Source: Duganella sp. SG902 (lineage in GTDB: Bacteria; Pseudomonadota; Gammaproteobacteria; Burkholderiales; Burkholderiaceae_D). From it: a DNA stretch of 64,000 bases. The position numbers and the translations under genes were made by a program. Where the stretch lies: assembly GCF_013376005.1 (NCBI RefSeq), contig NZ_JABMJK010000001.1, positions 372,001 through 436,000 of the forward strand. Reading direction: 5' to 3'. Under the pieces are notes generated by a model. The model did no database searches. It worked only from the letters and a program-made list of their open reading frames with translations, and was not told where the DNA came from. Below are positions 37,152 to 44,936 of this stretch, piece after piece (position 1 is the stretch's first letter; every line of letters starts with the position of its first letter).

Positions 37152-37862
37152 ATGCAAAATTTGACATCCGAACTACAAAGACTTTACCTGCTGCCCGGCC
37201 AGCAGGTCGACGGCCAGGCGGTCAACCTGGTCGGCGCCGATGGCGTCACGCGCGCACTGGTGATCGACTTCCACCAGGCTCCCGAGGAGCTGCATTGGGC
37301 GCGCCTGTGCGATGTGGCCAACGCGCTGCAAACGGAATTGGGCCTGCCCGCGCCGGCGGTCAGCGTGTCGGGCGGCGAGTGCTATCGCCTGTGGCTGTCG
37401 CTGGCGCGGCCGATACCGGAGGCCCAGGCGAAACAATTCCTCGCCTTGCTGCACAAGGCTTACTTTGAAGATGAGCAGATTGATTTCGGCCGCAGCCGCG
37501 TCGATTTGCCGCCGGCGCTGAACCACGCCACCGGCCTGTGGGCCGCCTTCATCAACCCCAGCATGGGCGGCGCGCTGGCCGAGGATCTGGGTTTGGAGAT
37601 GGCGCCGCCGGAAGCCGCGCAGGCGGCCTTCCTTGAGCGCCTTGAAAGCATCACGGAAGAGGAATTTGCTCAGGCATTGGCCACGCTGCGGCGCAAGCAC
37701 GATGCCGCGCCGGCGGCGGTGCAAGCGCCCGCCATGCCGTCCACCGCGTCAGGCGTCGAGCCGCAGGACCTGCTGCTCAGGGACGCCACGCTGGAAGACA
37801 TCGTCCGCCACCTGCACGCGCTGGGCATCGAGCCGACCTTCCGCCACGTGCTGAAACACTAG
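37152..37862 (+). CDS. Hypothetical protein, weakly primase-like middle region
   Basis: The protein has 236 residues, is acidic and has no signal peptide. Residues 50-110 contain VSVSGGECYRLWLSLARPIPEAQAKQFLALLHKAY, which faintly recalls the strand-helix of archaeo-eukaryotic primase/RepB folds, but no catalytic acidic triad can be assigned. I treat it as unknown. A TACAAT box at 37140-37145 lies only seven bases before the ATG, so it cannot serve this start unless translation begins elsewhere. The 3' end meets the amidase remnant on the other strand. Confidence 0.65.
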   Translation: MQNLTSELQRLYLLPGQQVDGQAVNLVGADGVTRALVIDFHQAPEELHWARLCDVANALQTELGLPAPAVSVSGGECYRLWLSLARPIPEAQAKQFLALLHKAYFEDEQIDFGRSRVDLPPALNHATGLWAAFINPSMGGALAEDLGLEMAPPEAAQAAFLERLESITEEEFAQALATLRRKHDAAPAAVQAPAMPSTASGVEPQDLLLRDATLEDIVRHLHALGIEPTFRHVLKH

Positions 37863-38375
37863 CACGCTGAGCGCCTTGTCGGCGCCGGCGCCGGCCATCG
37901 CCGTATCGACCAGCTGGGCGCCCTGCGCCTTCAACGCCAGCAGCGTGTGCTGGATGTCCGCGTCGCGCTCCCGCATGATCGGGTCCATGCCCAGGATGGA
38001 CGACAGCGTCAGCGCCGCCAACTCGCCCGCCCTCACCTTGCCGACCACCACCGCGCCGGCCGCGCGCAGCTGCGTCGCCGCCGGCTCGGCGTCGTCACGG
38101 ATCAGTACCGGCACACCGTGCAGCGGCCCGCGCACGCGCCTCAGGTTGCGCTCGCGGTCCATGTCCAGCGCCACCTTCAGCGCATGCGGATGGACCTCGA
38201 TCCCCTTGCCGACTATGCGGATACGCGCCAGGTACTGCGACGTCAGCCAATGCGAGGTAAGCTTGCCCGCCTCCATCATCCGCTGCTGCTCGCGGACGCC
38301 GGCGTCGAGGATACCGCCCGTGCCCGGCTGCCTGCCCGGCGGATTGCCGAGTCTTACGAAATCCCTGCGATTCAT
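37863..38375 (-). pseudogene. Amidase-family gene remnant with several deletions
   Basis: The reading from the ATG at 38375 is open but shows only fragments of an amidase-signature enzyme. The N-terminal EAGKLTSHWLTSQYLARI segment is followed by VRGPLHGVPVLIRDD. It then jumps to ATQLRAAGAVVVGK (about 30 residues missing), and after GELAAL to a far-downstream segment, ALKAQGAQLVDTAM. The Ser-cisSer-Lys triad region is largely lost. Intact relatives have about 500 residues. The 3' boundary is approximate because the reading continues over the end of the plus-strand gene. Confidence 0.7.
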
Positions 38376-38466
38376 GCCATCCTCGTGAGTGGTTTCACTA
38401 ATGCACCGCGTTTGTTGCGTCGCATTAATATATCAGCAGCTTGCAACTTGCACCACAAAAATTGGC

Positions 38467-38528
38467 AAAAAAAAAGCACCTGCGGCCATGAGACGGTCTT
38501 GGCCGTCTCAGCACGCAGGTGCTTTTTT
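38467..38528 (-). terminator. Bidirectional hairpin terminator downstream of efp
   Basis: A-tract, AGCACCTGCG paired with CGCAGGTGCT, an inner GAGACGG/CCGTCTC stem, then a T-tract. It reads as a rho-independent terminator on the minus strand for efp and could also work on the plus strand. Confidence 0.88.
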
Positions 38529-38543
38529 GGGGGGCTGGGCTGC

Positions 38544-39119
38544 TTAGCCGCGCACCACTTTCTTGAATTCGTTGGTGCGGGTGTCGATCTCGACGATGTC
38601 GTCTTGCGACACGAACAGCGGCACCTGGATCGAGAACTGCTTCGATTCGATGGCGTTTTCGATCTTGGCTTCCTTGGTCACGTTGCCCGAGGTGTTGCCT
38701 TTGACCGCAGGCTCCGAGTACACCACCTGACGCTGGATGGTGGTTGGCAGTTCAACCGAGATCGCCTTGCCGTCGTAGAACACGGCTTCGCATTCCATGC
38801 CGTCCTTCAGGTAGTTCAGGGCGTCGCCCAGGTTTTCTTCTTCGATTTCGTACTGTTCGTAGTCGGCGTCCATGAACACGTACAGCGGGTCGGCGAAGTA
38901 CGAGTAGGTCACTGGCTTCTTGTCCAGAACCACCACGTCGAATTTGTCGTCGCCGCGGAACACGCTCTCGAACGGGGCGTTGGTCAGCAAGTTCTTCATT
39001 TTCCATTTGTAGGTGAAGCCCGTGCGGCTCGAACCGTTGACGTCGGAGCGCAGTACGATGAATGGCTTAGCGTCAACCATGATAATGTTGCCGACACGAA
39101 TTTCTTTTGCTGGTTTCAT
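38544..39119 (-). CDS. efp: Elongation factor P
   Basis: This 191-residue protein has the three beta-barrel domains of EF-P, which relieves ribosome stalling at polyproline. The tip of the first-domain loop carries arginine at position 32 ([14 protein letters not shown]) instead of lysine, the form modified by EarP-catalysed rhamnosylation. The earP gene lies just upstream on the same strand. A strong hairpin terminator follows the stop. Confidence 0.98.
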   Translation of the reverse strand: MKPAKEIRVGNIIMVDAKPFIVLRSDVNGSSRTGFTYKWKMKNLLTNAPFESVFRGDDKFDVVVLDKKPVTYSYFADPLYVFMDADYEQYEIEEENLGDALNYLKDGMECEAVFYDGKAISVELPTTIQRQVVYSEPAVKGNTSGNVTKEAKIENAIESKQFSIQVPLFVSQDDIVEIDTRTNEFKKVVRG

Positions 39120-39232
39120 AGCGATTCTACTTAATAAGGTGGTTGCGTAAAGATCATCGTCGCCTGACGTTTGATCGAAAAAAAGCGGTACAGAGCTAAA
39201 CCCAGCATTGTACCTGTTTTTTGGCCATGCGC

Positions 39233-40369
39233 CTATCTCAAGCTGGCGGCGAACGACAGCATATTACTGGCCAGGTCGCCATGGGACAGCATTTCCCGCT
39301 GCCATGCGGCGGCGCGGGCCGTGGCGGCGCCGGCTTCGGCCGCCACGGCGGCCCAGGACGCCGCCCAGTTGTCATCCTCGCCATGCGCCGGCGCGCCGTT
39401 CCAGCGCAGCGAAAAATCGGCCAGCGCCGGCAGGTCGGCCGCGTAGCGCCGCAGGAAGGCGCGCAACTTCTTGTGGTGCAGGTTCTCGTCCTGCGGGTAG
39501 ATGTGCCAGATGAAGGGCTTGCCGGCCCACTGCGCGCGCACGAAGGAATCCTCGCCGCGCACGAAGTTCAGGTCGCAGGCCCACAGCAGCTTGTCGTAAT
39601 CGGGCTGCGGCACGAAGGGCAGCACGCGCACCGTCAGCGCGCCGCGCGTGGCCACGCTGCCGGCCCCGCCCCCGCCGCCGGTGAAGGCGCGCACGGCGTC
39701 GGCCGCCACGCCCTCCGGCACCAGGCAGGTGAGCGGCCGCGCGCCGTTTTGCCACACATCGAACAAGGCCGACACCGGCGCGTGCGGATAGCAGAACAGG
39801 GAAACCCGCGTGGCCGCCTGCTCGGCCGGCGTCAGGCCCAGTTGCGACAGGAAGGCGGCCGGTTCGAATTGCAGGCGCTGCCGCTCCAGTTCGGCCTCGC
39901 GCAGCAGGCCGCCGGTCTTGTCGGTAAAGCCGGGGAAGAAGAAATACTTGGTCATCGCGCGCGGCTGCATTGACGGCAGGCGGTGGCAGCCCTCGACCCA
40001 CTCCTCCGCCGTCAGCCCCTCCAGATTGAACCATACCGGCCGCGGCGCGCATTGCGCCATGGCGTCGATGTAACCGGGCGGAAGGTCGACCGCGAAGAAT
40101 TCGATCACGATGTCGGCCACCTCGGCCGGCGTGTAGACGCCGTCCTGGTCGCGCCAGTGCCGCACGGTCACGCCCTCCACCTGCTGGCGCTCCGCCGCCA
40201 CGTTCACCGCCGGGCAAATGCGCTGGAAGCTGGCCAGGTCGTCCACGAACAGGGTGACGGCCAGCCCGTGCTCGCGCACCAGCTGTTTGGCGAGACGCCA
40301 GCAAATGCCGATGTCGCCGTAGTTGTCGACGACGCGGCAGAACAGGTCAAGGCGGCGGAATGGGGTCAT
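39233..40369 (-). CDS. earP: EF-P arginine rhamnosyltransferase EarP
   Basis: This 378-residue GT-B glycosyltransferase transfers rhamnose from dTDP-rhamnose to Arg32 of EF-P. The family features are visible: [20 protein letters not shown] at the N-terminus with the catalytic Asp region, an [13 protein letters not shown] segment, and a C-terminal nucleotide-sugar block ([29 protein letters not shown]). The ATG at 40369 is preferred to a TTG at 40378. It sits upstream of efp with a 113-base gap. Confidence 0.96.
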   Translation of the reverse strand: MTPFRRLDLFCRVVDNYGDIGICWRLAKQLVREHGLAVTLFVDDLASFQRICPAVNVAAERQQVEGVTVRHWRDQDGVYTPAEVADIVIEFFAVDLPPGYIDAMAQCAPRPVWFNLEGLTAEEWVEGCHRLPSMQPRAMTKYFFFPGFTDKTGGLLREAELERQRLQFEPAAFLSQLGLTPAEQAATRVSLFCYPHAPVSALFDVWQNGARPLTCLVPEGVAADAVRAFTGGGGGAGSVATRGALTVRVLPFVPQPDYDKLLWACDLNFVRGEDSFVRAQWAGKPFIWHIYPQDENLHHKKLRAFLRRYAADLPALADFSLRWNGAPAHGEDDNWAASWAAVAAEAGAATARAAAWQREMLSHGDLASNMLSFAASLR

Positions 40370-40516
40370 GGCGGGCAAGCAGAAAAATCGAGGCTGGATG
40401 ATACCTGATTAACACGCGGCGGGAACCAAGAATACCAAAACTTCGCGGGTGGCTGTCAGTCCAACCCTACCAGCGCGGCCCACCGGCTGCGCTGTCATTT
40501 ACAACAAGGAGATGTC

Positions 40517-41410
40517 ATGAATGAATTCTATGGACAACAACTCACCCCGCAACAATATGGCGAACTGGCCCCGCAAGGTTTCTTCGGCGGCCTGCTGGGC
40601 GCGCCGCTGGGCGGCCTGATCGGACGCGGCATCGGCGGCCTGTTCGGTAACGCCAACCTCGGCCGCCAGATCGGCCAGGCGGCCGGCGGCATCGGCGGCA
40701 GCCTGCTGCCGTTCGGCGTCGATCCGCTGACCGCCGCCTACGCGCAGCAACAGCAACAGCAGCAACTGCTGCAACAGGCGCAGCTGGGCCAGCTGGCGCC
40801 GCAAGGCTGGTTCGGCAACATCATCAAGAGCGTGGGTCGCCCGCTGGGCGGCATGATCGGCGGCGCCTTCGGTAACGCCGGCCTCGGCGGCACCATCGGC
40901 GGCATCGCCGGCCAGCTGGGCGGCATGCTGCCGTTCGGCGCCGATCCGGTGGCGGCGGCCTACGCGCAGCAGGGGCTGGCGCCGCAAGGCCTGTTTGGCG
41001 ACCTGTGGCGCAAGAGCCATCCGTACAGCAGCGTGTACAACCCCTTCATTCCGCAGCCGCCCAACCTGCTGCCGTTCGGCGCCGACCCGGTGACGGCCGC
41101 CTACGCACAACAAGCACAACAGGAAGCGCTGGCGCAGCAGATGCAGGAGCAAGGCCTGGCGCCGCAAGGCTGGTTCGGCAACATCATCAAGAGCGTGGGT
41201 CGCCCGCTGGGCGGCATGATCGGCGGCGCCTTCGGTAACGCCGGCCTCGGCGGCACCATCGGCGGCATCGCCGGCCAGCTGGGCGGCATGCTGCCGTTTG
41301 GCGTGGACCCGGTCAGCGCGGCCTACGCCCAACAACAAGCACAACTGGCGCAACTGGCGGCGCAGCAAGGCAACACCGCGCTGTACGGCGGCCAGCAAAC
41401 GCTGCATTGA
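40517..41410 (+). CDS. Glycine-rich repeat protein (APQGxFG...LPFGxDP repeats)
   Basis: The protein has 297 residues built from four diverged repeats. Each unit opens with LAPQG(F/W/L)FG, three continue with a glycine-zipper stretch (GRPLGGMIGGAFGNAGLGGTIGG-like), and each ends with (L/M)LPFG(V/A)DPxxAAYAQQ plus a Gln-rich linker. The third unit is different in the middle (DLWRKSHPYSSVYNPFIPQPP). There is no classical signal peptide. Glycine zippers suggest membrane insertion or self-assembly. AAGGAG precedes the ATG. It is the first gene of a three-gene cassette with a 94-residue protein and a subtilisin-like protease. I do not know a family for it. Confidence 0.8.
   Translation: MNEFYGQQLTPQQYGELAPQGFFGGLLGAPLGGLIGRGIGGLFGNANLGRQIGQAAGGIGGSLLPFGVDPLTAAYAQQQQQQQLLQQAQLGQLAPQGWFGNIIKSVGRPLGGMIGGAFGNAGLGGTIGGIAGQLGGMLPFGADPVAAAYAQQGLAPQGLFGDLWRKSHPYSSVYNPFIPQPPNLLPFGADPVTAAYAQQAQQEALAQQMQEQGLAPQGWFGNIIKSVGRPLGGMIGGAFGNAGLGGTIGGIAGQLGGMLPFGVDPVSAAYAQQQAQLAQLAAQQGNTALYGGQQTLH
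40793..41298 (+). repeat. 143-base perfect direct repeat inside the repeat-protein gene
   Basis: Bases 40793-40935 and 41156-41298 appear identical by eye, 363 bases apart and in frame. Other repeat units in the same gene have diverged, so this pair points to recent duplication or gene conversion. Confidence 0.85.
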
Positions 41411-41492
41411 CGCGGCGGCGCCCCGGGCGCCAGCCATTGAGCCCTCCTGCGGCGGCCGCCGCCGGAGGGCGCTGCTCTTTGAGGAGTATCCC

Positions 41493-41777
41493 ATGCCAGA
41501 TCCCACCAACACCACAGGCCGTTACCTGATCCACGCCGCGCGCGGCGCGCCGCTCAACGACTTCCTGGCCCTGGCCGCCACCGACGCCGACATCGCCGTG
41601 GTCGACATCGTCGGCCCGCGCGACCGCCCGCACACGGCGGTGGTGGAAATCACCCCTGAAAAAGCGCGCCTGCTGGACCAGCACTTCCGCCTGACCGGCA
41701 CGCCCGCGCACCAATTGACGATAGAGCCGGACCGGCCGCTGTCCCTGTTCGACAGCGACCCGTTCGATCCCTTTTGA
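41493..41777 (+). CDS. 94-residue protein resembling the protease N-terminal domain (propeptide-like)
   Basis: Translation starts at the ATG at 41493 with GAGGAG upstream. There is no signal peptide. It contains a VVDIVGPRDRPHTAVVEITPEKARLL segment and ends in RPLSLFDSDPFDPF. The next gene product, the protease, has the same order of elements at residues 130-190 (VVDKVGP..., VARMTEQKAATLHQQ, RDQPLNLMD). It therefore looks like a free-standing copy of the protease N-terminal domain, which could act as an inhibitor or folding partner in the manner of I9 propeptides. That role is inference. Confidence 0.75.
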   Translation: MPDPTNTTGRYLIHAARGAPLNDFLALAATDADIAVVDIVGPRDRPHTAVVEITPEKARLLDQHFRLTGTPAHQLTIEPDRPLSLFDSDPFDPF

Positions 41778-41787
41778 AAGGAAGATC

Positions 41788-43740
41788 ATGCCTAAGAATC
41801 CCAATGGCGGCAGCGCCACGCCGCCAGACCTCCCCCCCACCAGCGCCGAGGCCGATCCGCCGGCGCCGGCGGAAAGCGCCAATCCCGGCGGCGGTCGCCG
41901 TTCGGGCGGCGCCGGCGCCAGCAGCGGCTCCACCGGCGCCGTCGCCAGCGGCGGCACGCGCGCCGCCGACACGGTCGACAGCGGCGGCGACAGCGGCGAG
42001 GCCGCGCCGCAAGGCAACGGCCGCGCCGACAGCACCGGCCGCAATATCGGCGCGCGCAAGAAACAATTCGTGATCGCCCCACGCGCGGCGCCGGAGGGCT
42101 TGCACGCGCTGGGCTTGCAGCCGCTGCAGTTTGACGCGCTGGAGCAGGCGCTGCGCAACAGCAGCGACATCGAGGTGGTCGACAAGGTCGGCCCCAAATC
42201 GGTGCTGGGCGCCCTGGCCGACGGCATGGGCGGCGGCCAGGGCGTGCTGGTGGCGCGCATGACCGAGCAAAAAGCCGCCACCCTGCACCAGCAGGCCCAG
42301 GGACGCCTGCTGGTCGAGCGCGACCAGCCGCTGAACCTGATGGACGCGTCGCTGCGCCAGCCGGCCATGGTCACCGGCGTGACGCCGGCCAGCGACGGCG
42401 GGCCGGTGCTGAACGCCGTCATCAGCGTGATCGGCAAGGATGGCGCGCCGCTGGCCAACGCCGAGGTCTCGCTGTTCGGCAGCATGCTGCCGGCCAGCGG
42501 CGTGACCGACGCCAACGGCCAGGTCACGCTGTCGCTGTTCGGCGAGACGCGCGACACCGTGCGCGGCCTGTACGTCAAGCCCAAGTCCGATTACTGGAGC
42601 TTCTACCAGCGCGACCCCGACATCAGCAGCGACGAGGCCAACGTGGTGGCGCTGCGCGCGCTGTCCGACTGGCCGGCGCTGAACGGCTTCCCGCGCCAGC
42701 GCTGCTACGGCTGGGGCCAGAAAGCCATGCGCCTGGACCAGCTGCCGGGCGCCTATCGCGGCCAGGGCGTGAGGATCGCCATCATCGACTCCGGCGCCGC
42801 CACCACGCACGACAACCTGCACGGCATCCGCGCCGGCTTCGACGTCATCAACAAAAAAACCAACCCCAACGGCTGGGACCAGGACACGCTGGGCCATGGC
42901 ACCCATTGCGCCGGCGTGATCGCGGCGGCCGACATCGCCTCCGGCATCCGCGGCTTCGCGCCCGAGGCCGAGGTCCATGCGTGCAAGCTGTTCCCCGGCG
43001 GCCAGGTGAGCCAGCTGATCGACGCGCTCGAATACTGCATCGACAAACAGATCGACGTGGTGAATCTGTCGCTGGGCGGCGCGGAGGTGTCGGAGGCGCT
43101 GGAGCAGCAAATCATCCGCGCCCGGCGCGCCGGCATCGCCTGCGTCGTGGCGGCCGGCAACTCGGGCGGGCCGGTGCAATATCCGGCCTCCTCGCCCAAC
43201 GTGCTGGCGGTGGCGGCGATCGGCAAGCTCGATGAGTTCCCGGCCGACAGCTACCACGCGCAAACGCTGGACAACAACGTCGACGCCTATGGCTACTTCA
43301 CCGCCAAGTTCAGCTGCTTCGGCCCGCAGGTGGCCGTGTGCGCGCCGGGCGTGGCCATCACCTCCTGCGTGCCGCCGAATAACTTCGCCGCGTGGGACGG
43401 CACCTCGATGGCGGCGCCGCACGTGACCGGCCTGGCCGCGCTGTGCCTCGCGCACCATCCGGACTTCCAGACGCCGCCATACAAGACGCGCGGTCCGGAG
43501 CGGGTCGAGCGGCTGTTCCAGATCATCCGCGCCAGCGCGCGCCGCGTCAGCCTGGGCGACCAGGGCCACACCGGTTTCGGCCTGCCGGACGCGGTGCTGG
43601 CGGTGGGGCTGAACACCGCCGCCACGCAGCCGCAGCAGATGATGATGCAAATGATGGCGGCGCCGGCCTACGATCCGTTCGCGCTGGGCATGATGCCGCT
43701 GTACCGGCCGCCGCTGCAGTACGCGCCGCTGGCGTGGTAG
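41788..43740 (+). CDS. Subtilisin-like serine protease (S8 family) with N-terminal accessory domains
   Basis: The protein has 650 residues. A disordered Gly/Ala/Ser/Pro tract (1-85) is followed by the domain shared with the 94-residue neighbour (about 90-190). A carboxypeptidase-regulatory/Ig-like beta module (about 195-265) comes next, then the peptidase domain. The catalytic triad is intact: Asp334 (IAIIDSG), His370 (GHGTHCAG), Ser540 (GTSMAAPH). The tail is Met/Gln/Pro-rich (QQMMMQMM, YDPFALGMMPL). No Sec or Tat signal is seen, so export, if any, is by another route. It lies ten bases after the 94-residue gene and shares its ribosome-site style. Confidence 0.9.
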   Translation: MPKNPNGGSATPPDLPPTSAEADPPAPAESANPGGGRRSGGAGASSGSTGAVASGGTRAADTVDSGGDSGEAAPQGNGRADSTGRNIGARKKQFVIAPRAAPEGLHALGLQPLQFDALEQALRNSSDIEVVDKVGPKSVLGALADGMGGGQGVLVARMTEQKAATLHQQAQGRLLVERDQPLNLMDASLRQPAMVTGVTPASDGGPVLNAVISVIGKDGAPLANAEVSLFGSMLPASGVTDANGQVTLSLFGETRDTVRGLYVKPKSDYWSFYQRDPDISSDEANVVALRALSDWPALNGFPRQRCYGWGQKAMRLDQLPGAYRGQGVRIAIIDSGAATTHDNLHGIRAGFDVINKKTNPNGWDQDTLGHGTHCAGVIAAADIASGIRGFAPEAEVHACKLFPGGQVSQLIDALEYCIDKQIDVVNLSLGGAEVSEALEQQIIRARRAGIACVVAAGNSGGPVQYPASSPNVLAVAAIGKLDEFPADSYHAQTLDNNVDAYGYFTAKFSCFGPQVAVCAPGVAITSCVPPNNFAAWDGTSMAAPHVTGLAALCLAHHPDFQTPPYKTRGPERVERLFQIIRASARRVSLGDQGHTGFGLPDAVLAVGLNTAATQPQQMMMQMMAAPAYDPFALGMMPLYRPPLQYAPLAW

Positions 43741-43750
43741 GGCCGGAAAT

Positions 43751-43779
43751 GCAAAAAGCCGCACAAGGCGGCTTTTTGC
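43751..43779. terminator. Bidirectional terminator between the protease gene and the tRNA cluster
   Basis: GCAAAAAGCCGC pairs with GCGGCTTTTTGC around a five-base loop. It serves the protease gene on the plus strand and the tRNA-Glu pair on the minus strand. Confidence 0.88.
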
Positions 43780-43785
43780 ATGATT

Positions 43786-43861
43786 TGGCGTCCCCACGGG
43801 GATTCGAACCCCGGTACTCACCGTGAAAGGGTGATGTCCTAGGCCTCTAGACGATGGGGAC
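43786..43861 (-). tRNA. tRNA-Glu (TTC), copy 1
   Basis: A 76-base tRNA with encoded CCA. The reverse complement begins GTCCCCATCGTCTAGAGG, has anticodon loop CTTTCAC and T-arm GGTTCGAATCC. It is the last gene of a tandem Glu-Glu pair. Confidence 0.97.
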
Positions 43862-43896
43862 AGAAACTGTCCGTACTGGCCTTTGGAAATGTCTTT

Positions 43897-43972
43897 TGGC
43901 GTCCCCACGGGGATTCGAACCCCGGTACTCACCGTGAAAGGGTGATGTCCTAGGCCTCTAGACGATGGGGAC
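43897..43972 (-). tRNA. tRNA-Glu (TTC), copy 2
   Basis: Identical by eye to copy 1, 35 bases upstream of it, and the first gene after the promoter at 43988-44016. Confidence 0.97.
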
Positions 43973-43987
43973 ATTTCCAAGGCGCGT

Positions 43988-44016
43988 ATTATGGCAGCGT
44001 AATCCCCCGAGCGCAA
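43988..44016 (-). promoter_or_regulatory. Sigma-70 promoter for the tRNA-Glu pair
   Basis: Read on the minus strand, TTGCGC (44016-44011) and CATAAT (43993-43988) are 17 bases apart, just ahead of tRNA-Glu copy 2. Confidence 0.7.
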
Positions 44017-44171
44017 TAGCAAGCCCTTGTTTTTGCTGAAAAATCACAGCAAGATTGGCAGCTCTACAACGCCGTACCTATTTCGGGGCTGCGCGCTCCA
44101 CTCCACCGCGCCCGAGCCGGGCGACACAAGGGTCGAGCATCTGCAAAGGGTGGAAACCGGCGCGCAAAAAC

Positions 44172-44195
44172 AAAAAAGCCGCATCATGGCGGCTT
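44172..44195 (-). terminator. Rho-independent terminator inside the tRNA cluster
   Basis: On the minus strand AAGCCGC pairs with GCGGCTT around a six-base loop, followed by TTTTTT. It ends the six-tRNA upstream unit and separates it from the Glu pair. Confidence 0.8.
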
Positions 44196-44210
44196 ATCAT
44201 TTCGCTGTGT

Positions 44211-44286
44211 TGGCGTCCCCACGGGGATTCGAACCCCGGTACTCACCGTGAAAGGGTGATGTCCTAGGCCTCTAGACGATGGGGAC
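44211..44286 (-). tRNA. tRNA-Glu (TTC), copy 3
   Basis: Same 76-base sequence with encoded CCA and anticodon TTC as the other Glu copies; last gene of the upstream unit. Confidence 0.97.
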
Positions 44287-44319
44287 CAAGGAACTTCTCT
44301 GATATGCATCCTACGCGAT

Positions 44320-44395
<76 letters not shown>

Positions 44396-44440
44396 CGGGC
44401 GTAGAAAACATTTACCGCAACCGACCAGCGTTGGCATCGC

Positions 44441-44516
44441 TGGCGTCCCCACGGGGATTCGAACCCCGGTACTCACCGTGAAAGGGTGATGTCCTAGGCC
44501 TCTAGACGATGGGGAC
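44441..44516 (-). tRNA. tRNA-Glu (TTC), copy 4
   Basis: Same 76-base sequence as the other Glu copies, with encoded CCA, between Ala copies 1 and 2. Confidence 0.97.
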
Positions 44517-44550
44517 CTCGGAACTACCTTGACTACTCTCCTGTGCTTGT

Positions 44551-44626
<76 letters not shown>

Positions 44627-44667
44627 TCAGGGCACAGAAGCCTTACTACTACCAGCCTTGGCGAAGC

Positions 44668-44743
44668 TGGCGTCCCCACGGGGATTCGAACCCCGGTACT
44701 CACCGTGAAAGGGTGATGTCCTAGGCCTCTAGACGATGGGGAC
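44668..44743 (-). tRNA. tRNA-Glu (TTC), copy 5
   Basis: Same 76-base sequence as the other Glu copies, with encoded CCA; second gene of the upstream unit. Confidence 0.97.
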
Positions 44744-44775
44744 CCTGGAACTACCGTACTACATCCTCTGCAAAC

Positions 44776-44851
<76 letters not shown>

Positions 44852-44869
44852 GTTTGCGCGAGAGACAAG

Positions 44870-44897
44870 AGTATAGCAGAGGCGCCGTATTATGCAA
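44870..44897 (-). promoter_or_regulatory. Sigma-70 promoter of the six-tRNA unit
   Basis: On the minus strand TTGCAT (44897-44892) and TATACT (44875-44870) are 16 bases apart, about 20 bases before tRNA-Ala copy 3 and just after the gltX stop. Confidence 0.72.
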
Positions 44898-44936
44898 ATA
44901 CCCTTTTGCAACTTTGCCCCTGCTTCAATGAAAAAT

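Noticed and set aside
40793..41298. Long direct repeat as a possible insertion-sequence or transposon end
   Set aside because: Both copies are in frame inside one open gene and encode the same protein module; there are no terminal inverted repeats or transposase.
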